Notes: generated by a model from the letters alone, not told the origin. A DNA stretch of 64,000 nt from Flaccisagitta enflata (GCA_965153355.1 OZ231126.1:88722001-88786000), one strand, 5' to 3'. Counted from the stretch's first letter, positions 11,640-23,149 are shown. A program made the numbers and translations.

Positions 11640-13905
11640 TCTTTGGGGAAGAGAACCATAGATTATAAGATACGACGCGACGCGTCGCGGGGAAGAAAAT
11701 CAAAGGCGGGGGGGGGGGGGAGATTATATCAAAAGCTGCTCAATCATATACACCCCTTGTTATTTTCAGGTGCACCATAGCGCCTCTATAAAAGTCGCAA
11801 ATGCGTTATTTGGTCAGCGGTACCCAATGCCCCTATGTTAGTTTGTTGGCATGAAATGATGAGAGGGGCAGCGGCCCCGGAAGAGACGATGACCTATGAT
11901 TCCATGCTGGTAAATTGCAGGTTGCAACCGACCTGATTTGGGGTCCAAGTAGCCTGATTTGAGGTCTGAGATGCCTGATTTAAGGTCTGTGAGGCAAGAA
12001 GAAAATCAAAGACAAGGGGGGATAAAATCAAAAGCCGCTCAATGATATACACCCATTATTATTATCAGGTGCGCCATAGCACCTCTATAATAGTTGCAAA
12101 AGCGATATATGGTCAGTGGTACCTGATGCCCTTATGTTAGTTTATGTTAGCATAAAAAGATGAGAGGGGCAGCGGCCCTGGAAGAGACGAACTATGATTC
12201 TATGCTGGAAAATTGCAAGTTGCCGCAGACCTGATTTGGGGTCCAAGTAGCCAAATTTGAGGTCTGAGATGCCTGCTTTGAGGTCTGAGAGGCCTGGGAG
12301 AATTTAAATTGGGTTTTGGGATTTAGATTGGGTTTGAGAAGCTGCTTTTGGGGCTTAGAGGCCTGGTTTTTGGTTAGAGAGATCTAATTCAGAGTTTGAG
12401 GCCTGATAGGCTTGAAAGGCCTAATTTGGGTCTAAAATGCCTGATTTGGTATTTAATGTGTCTGATTTGGTATTTGAATGGGGTCTAAAAATGCCAGATT
12501 TGGATCTTAGATGCCTGAAGTAAGGTCTGAAAGGCCTGATATGAGGTCTTGATGGCCTTATTCAGAGCCTGAAAAACCTGATTAGGGTAATTTCAGGAGA
12601 AACCAACCAAATCATAAAACCCTCAAATCATAGACTTTGCTCATTTCTGGTCTACAGGTGTGCCCTGGGGAGTTGTTTAAAAATCCCAAATCTTTTTGTT
12701 CTACGACCAATATCTTAGATTTTACAGGCATTTGAAATTTTTGGAATTTGGAGAATTTTGGGTATTTTGCAAGGGTTTAAATGGTCATAACTCCAATTGT
12801 ATATACAGGAACGAGGTGATCTTGGTATCAATCTACAAGTTTTAGCCTAGAGAATGTTACAGAACAAAAATTTTATTGGAAAAATATCTATTTGATGGTT
12901 TTTTCGCCTATGCGGGGCCATTTTGGGTACCCCTAGGTACCTAGTACGATGAAATTTGGTGAAAAAATATTTGGAAAAGATTCTCTGGTGTTTTTAGATT
13001 CATATCCAAAAAAAATTAGAATGGCGTTTTTCTTCAAAGACAGAAACAATAGGTCAAAGTTAAGCCCTTTTAATCCTGGCTCCTGATTGGTCAGCGATAG
13101 ATCCAAAGAGCCAATCAGGAGCCAGGATTCAAAGGGCTTCACTTTGACCTATTATTTCAGTATCTTTGAAGAAAAACGCCATTCTATTTTTTTTTGGATA
13201 TGAATCTAAAAACATCAGAGAATCTTTTCCAAATATTTTTTCACCAAATTTCATCGTACTAGGCCCCGCATAGGCGAAAAAACCATCAAATAGATATTTT
13301 TCCAATAAAATTTTTGTTCAGTAACATTCTCTAGGCTAAAACTTGTAGATTGATACCAAGATCACCTCGTTCCTATATATACTATTGGAGTTATGACCAT
13401 TTAAACCCTTGCAAAATACCCAAAATTCTCCAAATGCCAAAAATTTCAAATGCCTGTAAAATCTAAGATATTGGTCGTAGAACAAAAAGATTTGGGATTT
13501 TTAAACAACTCCCCAGGGCACACCTGTAGACCAGAAATGAGCAAAATCTATGATTTGAGGGTTTTATGATTTGGTTGGTTTCTCCTGAAATTCATAATTA
13601 GGGTCTGAAAAGGCCTGATTTTGGAAGTGAGAGGCTTGTTTGGAGTTTGATGAGGCCTAGTTGGAGGTCTGGAAGGCCTGATTTGGGGTCTGAGAGGCCT
13701 AATTTGGGGTCTTGAGACTTAACTCTAGGCTTTGGGGGGATGGATGGATGGATGGAAACCGGAAAACTTGCCTTATGTGGAATCATAGGTTATTAACCCC
13801 TCTGAGGCCGCTCTAAATTCAAGCCTAGACCTTCAAAACTTACTAAGCGTAGGTCATGGGCCTCTTCGGGGCCGCTGCCCCTCTCTGAGCCGGATCAACA
13901 AGGCG
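11640..13905. mobile_element. D-family composite with G-rich repeats
   Basis: Recognisable D words are AAAGTCGCAAATGCGTTATT then GGTCAGCGGTACCCAATGCC (11790-11830), GGGGCAGCGGCCCCGGAAGA (11866-11885), and a second diverged set at 12080-12190. A long run of 18-22-bp degenerate units, GGCCTGATTTGGGGTCTGAGA-like, covers 11935-12590 and resumes at 13600-13730. The mirror end GGGCCTCTTCGGGGCCGCTGCCCC is at about 13859-13883. A 1-kb palindrome is inserted inside. No genes. Confidence 0.65.
12599..13592. mobile_element. Near-perfect 1-kb palindrome
   Basis: The left arm starts AATTTCAGGAGAAACCAACC and the right arm ends GGTTGGTTTCTCCTGAAATT. The arms match closely over roughly 480 bp each, meeting near 13090 around AGGAGCCAGGATT. 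The left arm has a small extra segment near 12920-12945. ATTAGGGT occurs just outside the left end and four bases outside the right end, a possible 8-bp target duplication. No coding capacity. Confidence 0.8.
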
Positions 13906-14740
13906 CGGGGCCCTAAGCTTAGCTAGGGGCGCGGGGCCCCCCTCAATATGCATTTTTTGAGTTATCATATATAGTTTCAAAACAAAACCCTCATTAATTT
14001 GAAATATCAATAATTAAAGAGCTTATGCAAAAAAAGTGATATACAATGACTATTTAAAAGTTTTAAAAGATCAGGAAAGGATGGAAAAACCATTGTTTAA
14101 AAAAAAGAAGTGAAAATGGATGAATGATGAGGCATCACCAAATCAGTATTAATAATAAATTCATGACAGTTTTCAAAAGGTTTGTGATTTAGAAAAAAAA
14201 ACAGGAATGATCAAATCTCATGACTTTAAACTTATTTCATTTTTGAAATTACCATTTACAAAAAAAAAGGATTTATTATTAGAGTTACTTAAACCTAATT
14301 TTACAGATCTTGTAGATTTTTTAAATTGTTTATTTTTCCCTTTTTTTTCATAATTTCAGCAATAAAAACCAGAATCGATTTAAATTGCATTTTTTTTTTC
14401 AGCATCTTTTGCACCCAACTGTCAGCTGATTTTTCATAGCTAAATTATAGAAATGATAAAACTAGATTATAGATTATAGATTATAGAAATGATAAAACTA
14501 AATGACAATAAAATTGAATCTACAATGTCAACATTAATTTTTTTAAAAATATTCAAGATAAATCTTCATTAAATTTTAAGTGTATTTGCTTGTTGATAGA
14601 TCATACTTGTTTAAAAAACATTACTTCAAATTGCTTCTGCAAGAGTGAACATTTATATTCATTTTTTTCTATTTAGTTTTTTTTAAACATTTTTGTTAGT
14701 AGGGGGTGCGGGGCCCCCTAAGGCGCGTGGCCCTAAGCTT
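13906..14740. mobile_element. AT-rich insert flanked by GGGGCCCC repeats
   Basis: CGCGGGGCCCTAAGCTTAGC and GGGGCGCGGGGCCCCC at 13914-13946 are mirrored by GGTGCGGGGCCCCCTAAGGC and GGCCCTAAGCTTAAG at 14704-14745. The intervening 750 bp is AT-rich with no feature seen beyond a short direct repeat, AATGATAAAACTA, at 14449-14500. It is probably an insertion into D sequence, or two D ends with diverged filling. Confidence 0.45.
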
Positions 14741-14802
14741 AAGCTTTTCAAGCCTACTTGTTAATCCGGCATAGGCCCCTCTTACTATCACACACCCGCA
14801 TA

Positions 14803-14850
14803 TACTCACACAGGGGCAACGGGTACCGCTGACCATCTAACGCTTTTGCG
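14803..14850 (-). repeat. D-family end fragment
   Basis: CGGGTACCGCTGACCATCTA followed by ACGCTTTTGCGACT matches the D end at 44266-44298, 44940-44980 and (inverted) 60481-60515. It directly precedes the candidate exon at 14912. Confidence 0.7.
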
Positions 14851-14911
14851 ACTTTTACGACATAGGGTTTCTTCCTGGACGGTGTGTCCCAATGTCGGAG
14901 GAGCGTGTCAG

Positions 14912-14973
14912 GAGAGCTTTTAAGCAACGGGACTCTCATTCTCAATCGACGAAACCAAACGGCAATGAGGAAG
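14912..14973 (+). CDS. Candidate short internal exon
   Basis: It lies between an acceptor-like GTGTCAG and a consensus donor AAG|GTAAGAG at 14974. The phase 1-in, phase 0-out frame reads ELLSNGTLILNRRNQTAMRK. The LxSNGTLIL core resembles the strand E region of immunoglobulin-superfamily domains, but 20 residues are too few to assign a family and the DxGxYxC signature does not follow. The acceptor lacks a pyrimidine tract. On the minus strand another frame is also open, so the strand is not certain. Confidence 0.3.
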
Positions 14974-15066
14974 GTAAGAGAAAGAGAGAAAGAAAGAACA
15001 CAGATATCACAATATCTGTACATTCTAGGGGTAGGGGTGAGTCTAGGTGATATTAACTTACAAACA

Positions 15067-15196
15067 GTGACTCTACACCTTGCTGTGTCAGTCGGTTGGT
15101 CGGTCAATCCAGTAACATTTTTGAATTTTGCGCGGTTCTTGCACTACTGCTCCTGCTTTTCCGTCCGCGACTGTATTGCCGTGTATCCGGCCTTGT
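15067..15196 (+). mobile_element. A-family element, 5' hairpin truncated
   Basis: Starts within the post-hairpin box GTGACTCTACACCTTGCTGT. It continues with GTCGGTTGGTCGGTC and CTGCTCCTGC, and has the far-end stem word TCCGCGACTG followed by GCCGTGTATCCGGCCTTGTT. Confidence 0.8.
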
Positions 15197-15559
15197 TCTA
15201 TCCAACATACCAAACATTTTTCTATCTAACATACCGATATTGCTAAGGTTTTAAAGAAGACGTGCAGACAGGTGTTGTTATTTTAACAGATACATGTATC
15301 TCGCGATCTTGAACTCGCAGGTAGTCCGTCAGCAAATTTTGGGGTGTTCGTGAACGAAGAATAAAAACTAATGTATGAATATATGTGCTGACGGCAAGTT
15401 TGTCATGACGCCGTTTTTATCCGCGACGGAAAACCATTCCGACGCGGACAATAATTTGAGGTGAGTGGGTGACGTCGTTGTCATTGTCATTGTCGTTGTC
15501 GTCGTCCACACTTTTAAAAATGGGCTAACTTTTGAACACCTAGACCAATTTGCTTCATA

Positions 15560-16370
15560 TTTGGAGGGAAGTTGTATTAGGGTAAGCCGCTTTGCAGCTT
15601 ATGCGTATGTTATGATCCGACCCACCCAACCGGCCCAACAAGCCTACTAGCCTAAAAGTGAAAAATGTGAATAATTTTGGCATTTTTATACCGATTTGGT
15701 TAAAATTTGGTATATAGTCCCTAAATGGAAGAACTCAACATATGTATTTGAATTGTAAAGATTTTAGCATGCTAACCGGCCAATCCGGCTTACCACCCAA
15801 CCAGCCTGCCAGCCTAAAAGTGAAAAACGTGCATAACTTTGGCATTTTTCAACCGATTTAGTTAAAACTTGGTAAGTAGTCTCTAAATGGGAGGACTCAA
15901 CTTTGGTATTTGAATTGTAAAGATTCTAGCATGCTAACCAGCCAACCACTAAACTAGCCTACTAGCCTAAAGTGAAAAACGTGCATAACTTTGGCATTTT
16001 TTAACCAATTTGGTTAAAACTCGGTATGTAGTCTCAAAATAGAAGGACTCAATATATGTATTTGATTTATATAGATTTTGGCGTGCTAACCGGTCAAACC
16101 AGCCTACCACCCAACCGGCCTACCAGCCTAAAATGAAAAAAAACGTGGATAAGTTTGGCATTTATCAACCAATTTGGTTGAAACTTGGTATATAGTCTCT
16201 AAATGGAAGGACTCAACACATGAATTTGATTCATAAAGATTTTAGCATGCTAACCAGTAAAACTGCCCTACCACCCAACCAGCCTAAAAAGTAAAAAACA
16301 TGCATAACTTTGGCATTTTTCAACCAATTTGATTCAAACTTGGAATGTATTCTCAAAATGCTAATCAGCC
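15560..16370. repeat. ~158-bp tandem array, five copies
   Basis: Each copy contains ACCGGCCTACCAGCCTAAAA, GTGCATAACTTTGGCATTTT, AACTTGGTATGTAGTCTC and TAAAGATTTTAGCATGCTAA. Starts of the ACTTTGGCATTTT word are near 15672, 15831, 15988, 16150 and 16305. Confidence 0.9.
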
Positions 16371-16382
16371 AAACCGGCCAAA

Positions 16383-16485
16383 TCGCCGTTTGACAACGCC
16401 GTTTGACAACGCCGTTTGACAACGCCGTTTGACAACGCCGTTTGACAACGCCGTTTGACAACGCCGTTTGACAACGCCGTTTGAC
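16383..16485. repeat. 13-bp minisatellite, eight copies
   Basis: Unit CGCCGTTTGACAA, virtually perfect. It follows the 158-bp array directly. A similar word (CGCCGTTTGACC) occurs alone at about 20612. Confidence 0.95.
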
Positions 16486-17159
16486 CCCAGTCGCGGACCC
16501 ATACTCTTTTAAGATTTTTTAAAATTCATGACAGCCCCAAAAACAGTCAACTTATTCTGTCTTATGAGACACGCTTCATCCAACAATTCAATCCTAAATT
16601 GAACATTTTAAAACTCTAAATTTATGAATTTTGGTGCACTGACAAAAGGATGATTTGATCTTTTGTGTGTTTTCTTAGAATTATACATGCAGCGACACCT
16701 ACAGTGACAGTTTCTCTCTCTAAGTCTTTTTTGAATTCTCAAAAAATAACGACTTTTTTTCTGGCGGTTCCTTCTCAGATCTACATCTGTGATAATTATT
16801 GGAATATAAGCATTTTTCTGCTTTTCCTCGTTTTTCATTGAATTTTTTCGTTTTTGTAGTCATTTTAGTGACTTTTTGGCACTATCATACTAATTCTATT
16901 ATTTATTTTGTTGCCTAGATTTGTCTCTGATGAGCTTAACGCGAAACTAGTAAGACAATCTGCCATGTTCAAAAAGTTTCAACCTTATTTGCCGTGGATT
17001 TTATCTCCTGTTCATTAAAATTCAACACATCATTGAAAATTCGTAGGGATTAGTATTATAAAAAAACAAATGAAGCCAGAGGAGTGATTTTTGGGACATA
17101 CATTAATAAAAAAATGCATAATTTTCATAAAAGCTAGTTGTCACAAAAACACATTTTTA
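16486..17159. other. No feature recognised
   Basis: AT-rich sequence inside the 4.7-kb element. No splice-bounded exon, tandem repeat or known family end was seen. Confidence 0.4.
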
Positions 17160-17830
17160 TGTATTTTTGCTAAGATACAATAGATAATGTCTAGACTTAG
17201 AAATATGGGGGAATTTATTACAGGAAGACGAATAAATAACTTAAGAGACTGATATTTGGAATGTAAACTAATAAAAGGATGCTTTACTGACTGTGGGTGT
17301 TAGTTGCCATGGAAACTCATTTCTGTGTATTTATGCTTAAGTATCAATATTTTCAGAAACTTTTTGAGGGAACATTGTTTAAAATAAAATTTGCTATAAC
17401 TTTCCCATAATATATTCTATAAGAATTTATATCTTGTTTGGCGGTTGCTAGGGAGCATCACAAGGCTGTCACACATAGAAAGGCTTATTAGCAACGGTTA
17501 AACCAGCAATATTCTTACAAAACATATTGTGGGAAAGTTAAAGCAAATTTTTTTTCGGCCTATATTCCAAATTTCAGTCTCTCAAGCATATTTGTCTGCC
17601 TGTAGTGAATTCCCATGTTTAGACTACATCTACAGTATCAATATTTTAAGAAATTTTTAAAAGGAATATTTATTGGCATTAAATTTATTACAACTTTCCT
17701 ACAGTAGGTTCTGTAAGAATATCAATCGTTAAGCAGTTCCTGGAGGTTGTCACACATAGATACGCTCCCTAGCAACAGCCAGACTAGCGACATTCTTATA
17801 GAACGTACTGTGGTAAAATTGTAGGTAGTT
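17160..17830. mobile_element. Foldback with tandemly duplicated arm
   Basis: Around 17190-17270 a sequence (TGTCTAGACTTAGAAATATG, then CTTAAGAGACTG) is inverted at about 17565-17625. Inside, CTATAACTTTCCCATAATAT-type words at 17393 are inverted at 17515-17545. A direct copy of the GTATCAATATTTT...GTCACACATAGA segment starts again near 17635. This looks like a palindromic element with one arm partly duplicated. Confidence 0.55.
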
Positions 17831-17834
17831 CCAG

Positions 17835-19225
17835 GTGAAATCATTAAAAAGTGAAAACCCTCAAAAAATAGAATTTGCTCTTTTTTAGTGTAAAGGTACT
17901 CCTTGGGGATTTATTCAAAAATCCCGAATATTTTTGTGCTCGAAGCTATACTTCAAATTTATAGGGGTTTAAAATTTTGACCTCGATGAGTATCCCTAAA
18001 ACTTTAGATAGCTATATCTAAGCTAATTTTTGTGATAAAAGTACAATCTTGGGGTCAATCTTCTTGTATTAGCAAAAAAAATTTGTTGGGAAAAAATTTT
18101 AACTAAAAATAATCATTTTGGTTTTTTTTACCCCTAAGGGTAGTACCCCGGGTACTTAATACCTAAAAATTTTGAAGAAAAGGTGGAAAAATATTTTTCA
18201 ATGTTTGTAGTTTCATATTCTAGAATAAAAAATATGGGAGCTCAATTCCTTGATATACAAAAATAGGGTCAATAATTAGGGTAAGGCAAATTTTTTACCA
18301 TTTCAACAAAAAAAGCTGAAATCCCAAAAATCATGAAAAATTAACACTACTACCCATTTTTGACCCTTATTTTGGGCTCCCATATTTTTAGTCGCAGACA
18401 CGCGACTCTACACCTTGCTGTGTTTGTCGGTAGGTAGATTTGTCACATTTTTGAATCCCGAGCAGTTTTTGCATCACTGCTCCTGCCCAACTGTGTGTCT
18501 GGATTGCCATGTAACTGGCTTTGTTTATTCTTTAATATGAAACCACAAACATAAAAGAAAATTTTTCAAACTTTTAAAAAAAATTTTTTAGGTACTCGGT
18601 ACCCAGGGGTACTCTGGGGTACTACCTTTAGCTTTTTTAGGGGTAAAAACCCCAAAAATGATTATCTTTAGTTCAAATTTTTTTCTCCAATAGATTCTTT
18701 GGGTTAATACAAGAAGATTGACATTAAGATGTAGGTGTTAGCTTTGTATAAGATAAATATACTGAGTCATCTGCGGGACAAAAACAGCTTAAGATGATTT
18801 GAATTGAGTTTAAATGACTAAAGGTGACCTGAAATGACATAAGATGATTTAAAATGATTTTAATGACCATATTGCTCTTTTTGACTTTAGTGATGTAATG
18901 TAACTTAATATGACTTAATATGATTTAAAATGACTTAGAGTGATTTAAAATGACTTAAAATGACTTAGAATGACAGAGAATGACTTAAAATGGCATTTGA
19001 GAAGGAGCTGTGAGCCCAAAAAGCTTAAAAACACCAAAAAAGTAAAAAAGGGACCAAGCAACCAAGCGACCGACCTACTAACGGACCGATAAAACTCAAA
19101 ATATGGCTCTGAGCGCAAAAATATTTTGGGGTTCTTAAATAACTTCCTAAGGGGTACCTTTATACTAAAACAAAGCAAATTCTATTTTGTGAGGGTTTTC
19201 ATTTTTTGATGATTTTTGTCATGAA
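17835..19225. mobile_element. Foldback related to the 12.6-kb palindrome
   Basis: The left arm (GTGAAATCATTAAAAAGTGA, then TACTCCTTGGGGATTTATTC) is inverted on the right (GGGGTTCTTAAATAACTTCC, TGAGGGTTTTCATTTTTTGA, ending about 19215). The order of words (CTCTTTTTTAGTGTAAAGGT, AATCCCGAATATTTTTGTGC) parallels the palindrome at 12599-13592, so the two are diverged relatives. An A element is nested at 18388. A tract of TGACTTAAAATGACTTAGAA words interrupts the right arm at 18780-19000. Confidence 0.6.
18388..18525 (+). mobile_element. A-family element, complete, 138 bp
   Basis: TTAGTCGCAGACACGCGACT hairpin after a T-run, CTACACCTTGCTGTGTTTGT, GCATCACTGCTCCTGCCCAA and a terminal GTAACTGGCTTTGTTT. 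The far-end stem word is poorly conserved (TGTGTGTCTGGATTGCC). It sits inside the foldback at 17835-19225. Confidence 0.8.
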
Positions 19226-19570
19226 CGCGATCTAAGCTTATGGTGGTCGGATATCGTTGGTTGTCAGCTGGTCGTCGGTTTGTCGGTCACATTTTAAATA
19301 TAGTTTTGTCTTCATTTTAGTGTATTACTTTAAGTACTTAAAGGTGCTTTAGGGTACTTTAGGGTACTTAAGGGTACTATAGGTATTAAAGGTACTAAGG
19401 GGTACTTTAAGTATTTTAGGGTATTTTAGGGTATTTTAGGGTACTTTAGGGTACATTAGGTACATTAGGGTACTTAAAGGTAATTTAAGTACTTTATTCT
19501 AATTCATTACCTTATTACCTTTATTACCTTTATTACCACGCGACTAAGGTTTGTTGACCTTGTTTTTTAT
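19215..19570 (+). mobile_element. A2-subfamily element with TACTTTAGGG core
   Basis: Starts near a degenerate hairpin (GTCATGAACGCGATC) followed by GGTCGTCGGTTTGTCGGTCA. It continues with many TTTAGGGTACTTTAGGG words and ends ACCACGCGACTAAGG...GACCTTGTTTTTT. The organisation matches the A2 copies at 27500-27693 (inverted) and 62218-62717. Confidence 0.65.
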
Positions 19571-20068
19571 TGTAAGCAATCTTCCTTAAAAAAATTTCTT
19601 AAAATATTCATATTTTAGTGAGGATACATGGAAATGTATTTCTAAAGCAACCAGCTATTATGGGGAATTAAGCATCAATTGATTAGTCTATGCTCCAAAT
19701 ATCATTCCCTTTGCTTCGTATGTTTTTCTACAGTTCTTGCCCCATTATTTCAAATATATACAAGATCTACTGTAATTAAGGCATGGTGTATTGTATAGCC
19801 CATATTTACTCATTAATTGGGTATGTGCAACAGCACATATTAGGCACATTTTTGGCACACCTTTATGTACACCTATTTTGTTAAAATTCTAATGGGAATT
19901 AGATGAAAAATCTATTTACACTTTATTATGTCAATTAAGTATTTTATATGATTATAAATATTCATATTCTACTGCTAATATGTATTTATCTCCCGTTCAT
20001 GAACACCCCAAAATTCGCAGACGGACTACCTCCGCACTTGTGACTTTCTGACCCAGTAATCCTCTTAC

Positions 20069-20161
20069 CAAGACTGCGCTGCAGCTTTGGTCAGACGCTG
20101 CTGCCTCGGTTTGAGGCCGCATCGCTACAGGCACAGCTGACCAGCCGTGTTTCGTTGTCAG
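20069..20161 (-). CDS. Candidate exon in a GC-rich island
   Basis: The 120-bp island at 20041-20160 is unlike the AT-rich surroundings and lies just outside the 4.7-kb element. On the minus strand an open stretch of 31 codons (LTTKHGWSAVPVAMRPQTEA, then AASDQSCSAVL) lies between ACTGTTAG and a consensus donor TTG|GTAAGAGG. The acceptor has a poor pyrimidine tract. The plus strand is also open in one frame. No family recognised. Confidence 0.25.
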
Positions 20162-20202
20162 CTAACAGTGCTCATTGGAAATTTGATTTGATTTTGTTAT
20201 TG

Positions 20203-20330
20203 ACAAGGCCGGTTACACGGCTACCCAAATTGCGTCCGGGTGGGCATGGGCAGGGACTAAACAGACATGCCAAGCAGTTGGGCAGGAGCAGGAACCCAAA
20301 AACCGCCTGTAAACGCCAAAAAGCAAAGTG
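20203..20330 (-). mobile_element. A-family element, truncated
   Basis: Begins ACAAGGCCGGTTACACGGCT, has the far-end stem word ATTGCGTCCGGGTGGGCA and the box AGTTGGGCAGGAGCAGGAAC, and stops before the hairpin. A hairpin-like word, TTAGTTGCGGATATG, follows at 20438 on the other orientation. Confidence 0.65.
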
Positions 20331-20847
20331 TCCTTTTCTACCTAAATGTTGGACGTTTGCTGGGCTGCTGCCCTACAATTGGTTTTTGCAAATAGTAGCG
20401 ATTAAAAACTACTTTGTTAACACATTGATTTTTACTCTTAGTTGCGGATATGAAAACGCTATTTTTATCTGTCCATCTGTCAGACGTGTCGCCGGGAAGA
20501 AAATCAAAGGCGGGGGGGGGGGGGGGATCAAAAGCATCTCAATTATATACCCCTATTTTCTTTTCTCAGATATGGATCGAGCTCAATGAAATAGGACAAC
20601 ATTTGACGACATCGCCGTTTGACCATTTCTTTCCGTCGGGAGGAAAACAGCGGTATCGAAAACAAGACTAGCATCACACAGCGACAGCAGCAACAAGGCT
20701 ACAATGGCACAAGAATAAAATGTTTTATCCAGGGCGTTGTTGGCTCTGAATGTTAAAATTTGACAATCGCAACCGTGATTTGATGGCCGTTAACGGTCAT
20801 TAAGTATGTGAGGAAATGGTCAAGTGGTTGGGTGTGACTTCTCAATT
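20331..20847. other. Gene-free stretch with D/E-like scraps
   Basis: GGAAGAAAATCAAAGGCGGGG and a G-run at 20494-20526, then ATCAAAAGCATCTCAATTATA, resemble the beginning of the D composite at 11680-11760. A frame of 144 codons passes through both the A fragment and this G-run and is not credible as a gene. Confidence 0.4.
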
Positions 20848-20930
20848 TTTAGTTGCGCGCTATGCAACTACTCCCCCCATTGTCCGTCAGTCCATCGTCT
20901 ATAAGATCTCTCTCTCTCCAATCCCCAAAA
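20848..20930 (+). mobile_element. A/B-family hairpin end, truncated
   Basis: T-run then TTAGTTGCGCGCTATGCAACTA (stem GTTGC/GCAAC), then TGTCCGTCAGTCCATCG. The element is lost after a short CT repeat. Confidence 0.6.
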
Positions 20931-21796
20931 GGCTGTCTCTCCCCTAGAAATAATGGGTGGTCAAAAAAAAAGCAACAACCTAGATTTTTTTAATAAGTTC
21001 AAAATTTTTGTATTGTTAAAAAAAAATTATTTCAAAATAAATATTTGATTTTCAGTTATAAAAAAAATTTGTTTTAAAAAAATATCTGATTTTTAGCTAC
21101 TAAATTTTTTAGTAACACTTTTAGTAAACAGTGATTTTAAGTTCATATCATTAAATCAGCGATATGCAAATTACGGGCAGAACTGGAATATAAAAAAAAC
21201 AGTAAACTAAAATAAAATAAAAACAAAAAACGGTGAAGGCCTTTAAATTAATAAGTAACCTTATATTAGCAGCATGTTTTTATAAATTGAAGTTTTATAT
21301 ATTAGCACACCCAATTGTGAGATAAAAAAATATTTGAAATGTTAGTTTGAAATGATTTAATGAAAAACTAAATATTTGCGAGTATCAATAAAAAGTTATA
21401 TAAGTAGATAAAGTTTTGCTTGAATATTTACCAGTTTTTATTAGCTTTCATGAAATTATATGATTTGACTTGGATAAAATATGGTGTTTTGGAGTCTTAT
21501 TTTCTTCTGAGTTATATTTTTACATTATTGAAATCTTCAATAATTTCTTTCATAGTTTTTGATGTACTAATTATCATAGTGTGTATATATATAAAACATT
21601 TTTATAAAATATTCAAAAATTTTTATGAAAATATTATAGACTAACATGCAAATAAGTTTTATAAACGTCTAAAAATCAATAAAAGATAAAAATTATAATA
21701 ATACAATAAATTCTTTTACATAACATAATCTTAGTGAAAAATTTTAACGTAGTCTGATTTTTACACAAGTTATCAGAAAATAAAAAAGTGACTTTT
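20931..21796. other. AT-rich stretch, no feature
   Basis: Very AT-rich sequence with homopolymer runs. The 74-codon frame at 21420-21644 is Ile/Phe/Tyr-rich, as random AT-rich DNA would give, and is not supported. Confidence 0.4.
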
Positions 21797-21985
21797 TTAG
21801 TTACATGCTACGTGACTCTACACCCCTCGGTGACTCTACACCCATCGGTCTGTCCGTCAAACTTTACCTTTTTCGGGTTTTAGCATTCTTTGGCCTCACT
21901 GCCCCTGTCCAAATGATGAAGTGACCTCAAATATTGCCCCTGCCCACCCGCACGCGACTGGGGTAGCCTTGTATCTGGCCTTGTT
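21797..21985 (+). mobile_element. A-family element, complete, ~189 bp
   Basis: Hairpin TTAGTTACATGCTACGTGAC, then CTCTACACCCCTCGG duplicated once, GTCTGTCCGTCAAACTTTAC, CATTCTTTGGCCTCACTGCC and far end CCCGCACGCGACTGGGGTAG, finishing GGCCTTGTTT. The hairpin has wobble-type changes while the far-end word keeps GCGACT. Confidence 0.85.
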
Positions 21986-23149
21986 TGACTGCTTGTTACA
22001 GTATGATGCGCGCAAAGACTACCTAGACTGGAGGATAGATTTTAAGTATCTTATTTTTTTTTATTCATGAAAATTTAAGATCTATGTTAATTAAAGGTTG
22101 CTAAATTTAAGATCTATGTTAATTAAAGGTTGCTCTATTGATTTAATATATTTGCTTCTTTCAAACCTTAATTCGTGACTTAAAGTTACTAGGACTAACA
22201 TTCTCAGGACTTCATTTTTCAATGTACTTACCTATCTCAAAATTTAAGTTTCAAAACAAATCCGCTCAATCAGATTATTTTCATAAGTTTTATAGCTATT
22301 TTTTGTAAAGGATTATTTAGATTAATATTTAAGCAAAGTTTGAAATAACCATAAATCCCGTAAAAATGGTCCAATTGAACTGAATCTTTTAACTTTATGC
22401 CAAATTTTTTGCCTGATCTAATAAAATAGGTAAGAATGTTGAAATATGTAGTACTGATGAAGTCAAGTCACAAATGGAAGTTTGAAACAGGGAAATGTAT
22501 TCACTCAATAAAGCAACTTTTTATTAATATAAAACTTGAATTTTATGTAAACCAAAAAAGATTTAAATATTTAAAATCTATTCTTTGCTTCCGTCGTATT
22601 ATACCTGTCTTGGTTTTTCCCTTTCTGAATTCGAAAATTTAGGAAAACTTTTGTTAAGCATTTCCACTGTATTCTCCATGTGATAGTTCTAATTCTGCTT
22701 CTAGTGCTTGTGATGATGATGATTCAAAGGAATGATCTTATTTTGCGCAAATCTTTCTTATTGCAAAGCCGTATTTTGCTTTCTATGCTCAAATAAATTT
22801 ACTTGTGCTTTTGTTTCATTATTTTGTCTATCAGTTTAAGAAAGAGACTTAATCACAAAGAGAGACATATACAGACGGTCGCGAAACTTTGCTAATCATA
22901 CAATCATGTTCATAGGTTTTTGTGGTCTACCACCTTTCAATATCCAGCCTGGCAGAAAGAAATCTAGTCTGTTTGTTACTGATAAATGGACAGACCAACG
23001 TACGTTCGGTATAGCTATATATAGTGGCTTTGAGAAAGTAAGGGAGTGGTGAGAGAATTCAAATACACTATGTATAAATGTAAGTCGTCCAAGAATCACA
23101 CATGGTCATTGGTACCCAATACCTGGTTTGAAATGAAGTAAGGCGCTGC
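21986..23149. other. Gene-free stretch with a 30-bp tandem duplication
   Basis: TTTAAGATCTATGTTAATTA plus AAGGTTGCT occurs twice in tandem near 22074-22134. Otherwise AT-rich unique sequence. GCTATATATAGTGG near 23012 is TATA-like but has no coding context. Confidence 0.45.

Larger units (their letters stand above)
15320..20030. mobile_element. 4.7-kb element with ~40-bp terminal inverted repeats
   Basis: The left end GGTAGTCCGTCAGCAAATTT (TGGGGTGTTCGTGAACG follows) is matched by the right end, whose inverse is GGTAGTCCGTCTGCGAATTT followed by TGGGGTGTTCATGAACG. Sequence similarity fades after about 45 bp. The interior holds a ~158-bp tandem array, a 13-bp array, two foldbacks and A-family insertions, but no transposase frame. 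Flanks (CTCGCA / TCCGCA) are suggestive but not identical, so no target duplication is claimed. A Mutator-like or other DNA element is possible. Confidence 0.6.

Noticed and set aside
15560-16485. CRISPR-like regular repeats
   Set aside because: Units of 158 bp and 13 bp are contiguous tandem repeats without unique spacers, in a clearly eukaryotic context.
20155-20589. 144-codon plus frame
   Set aside because: It runs through an A-family fragment and a G-run; no independent evidence.
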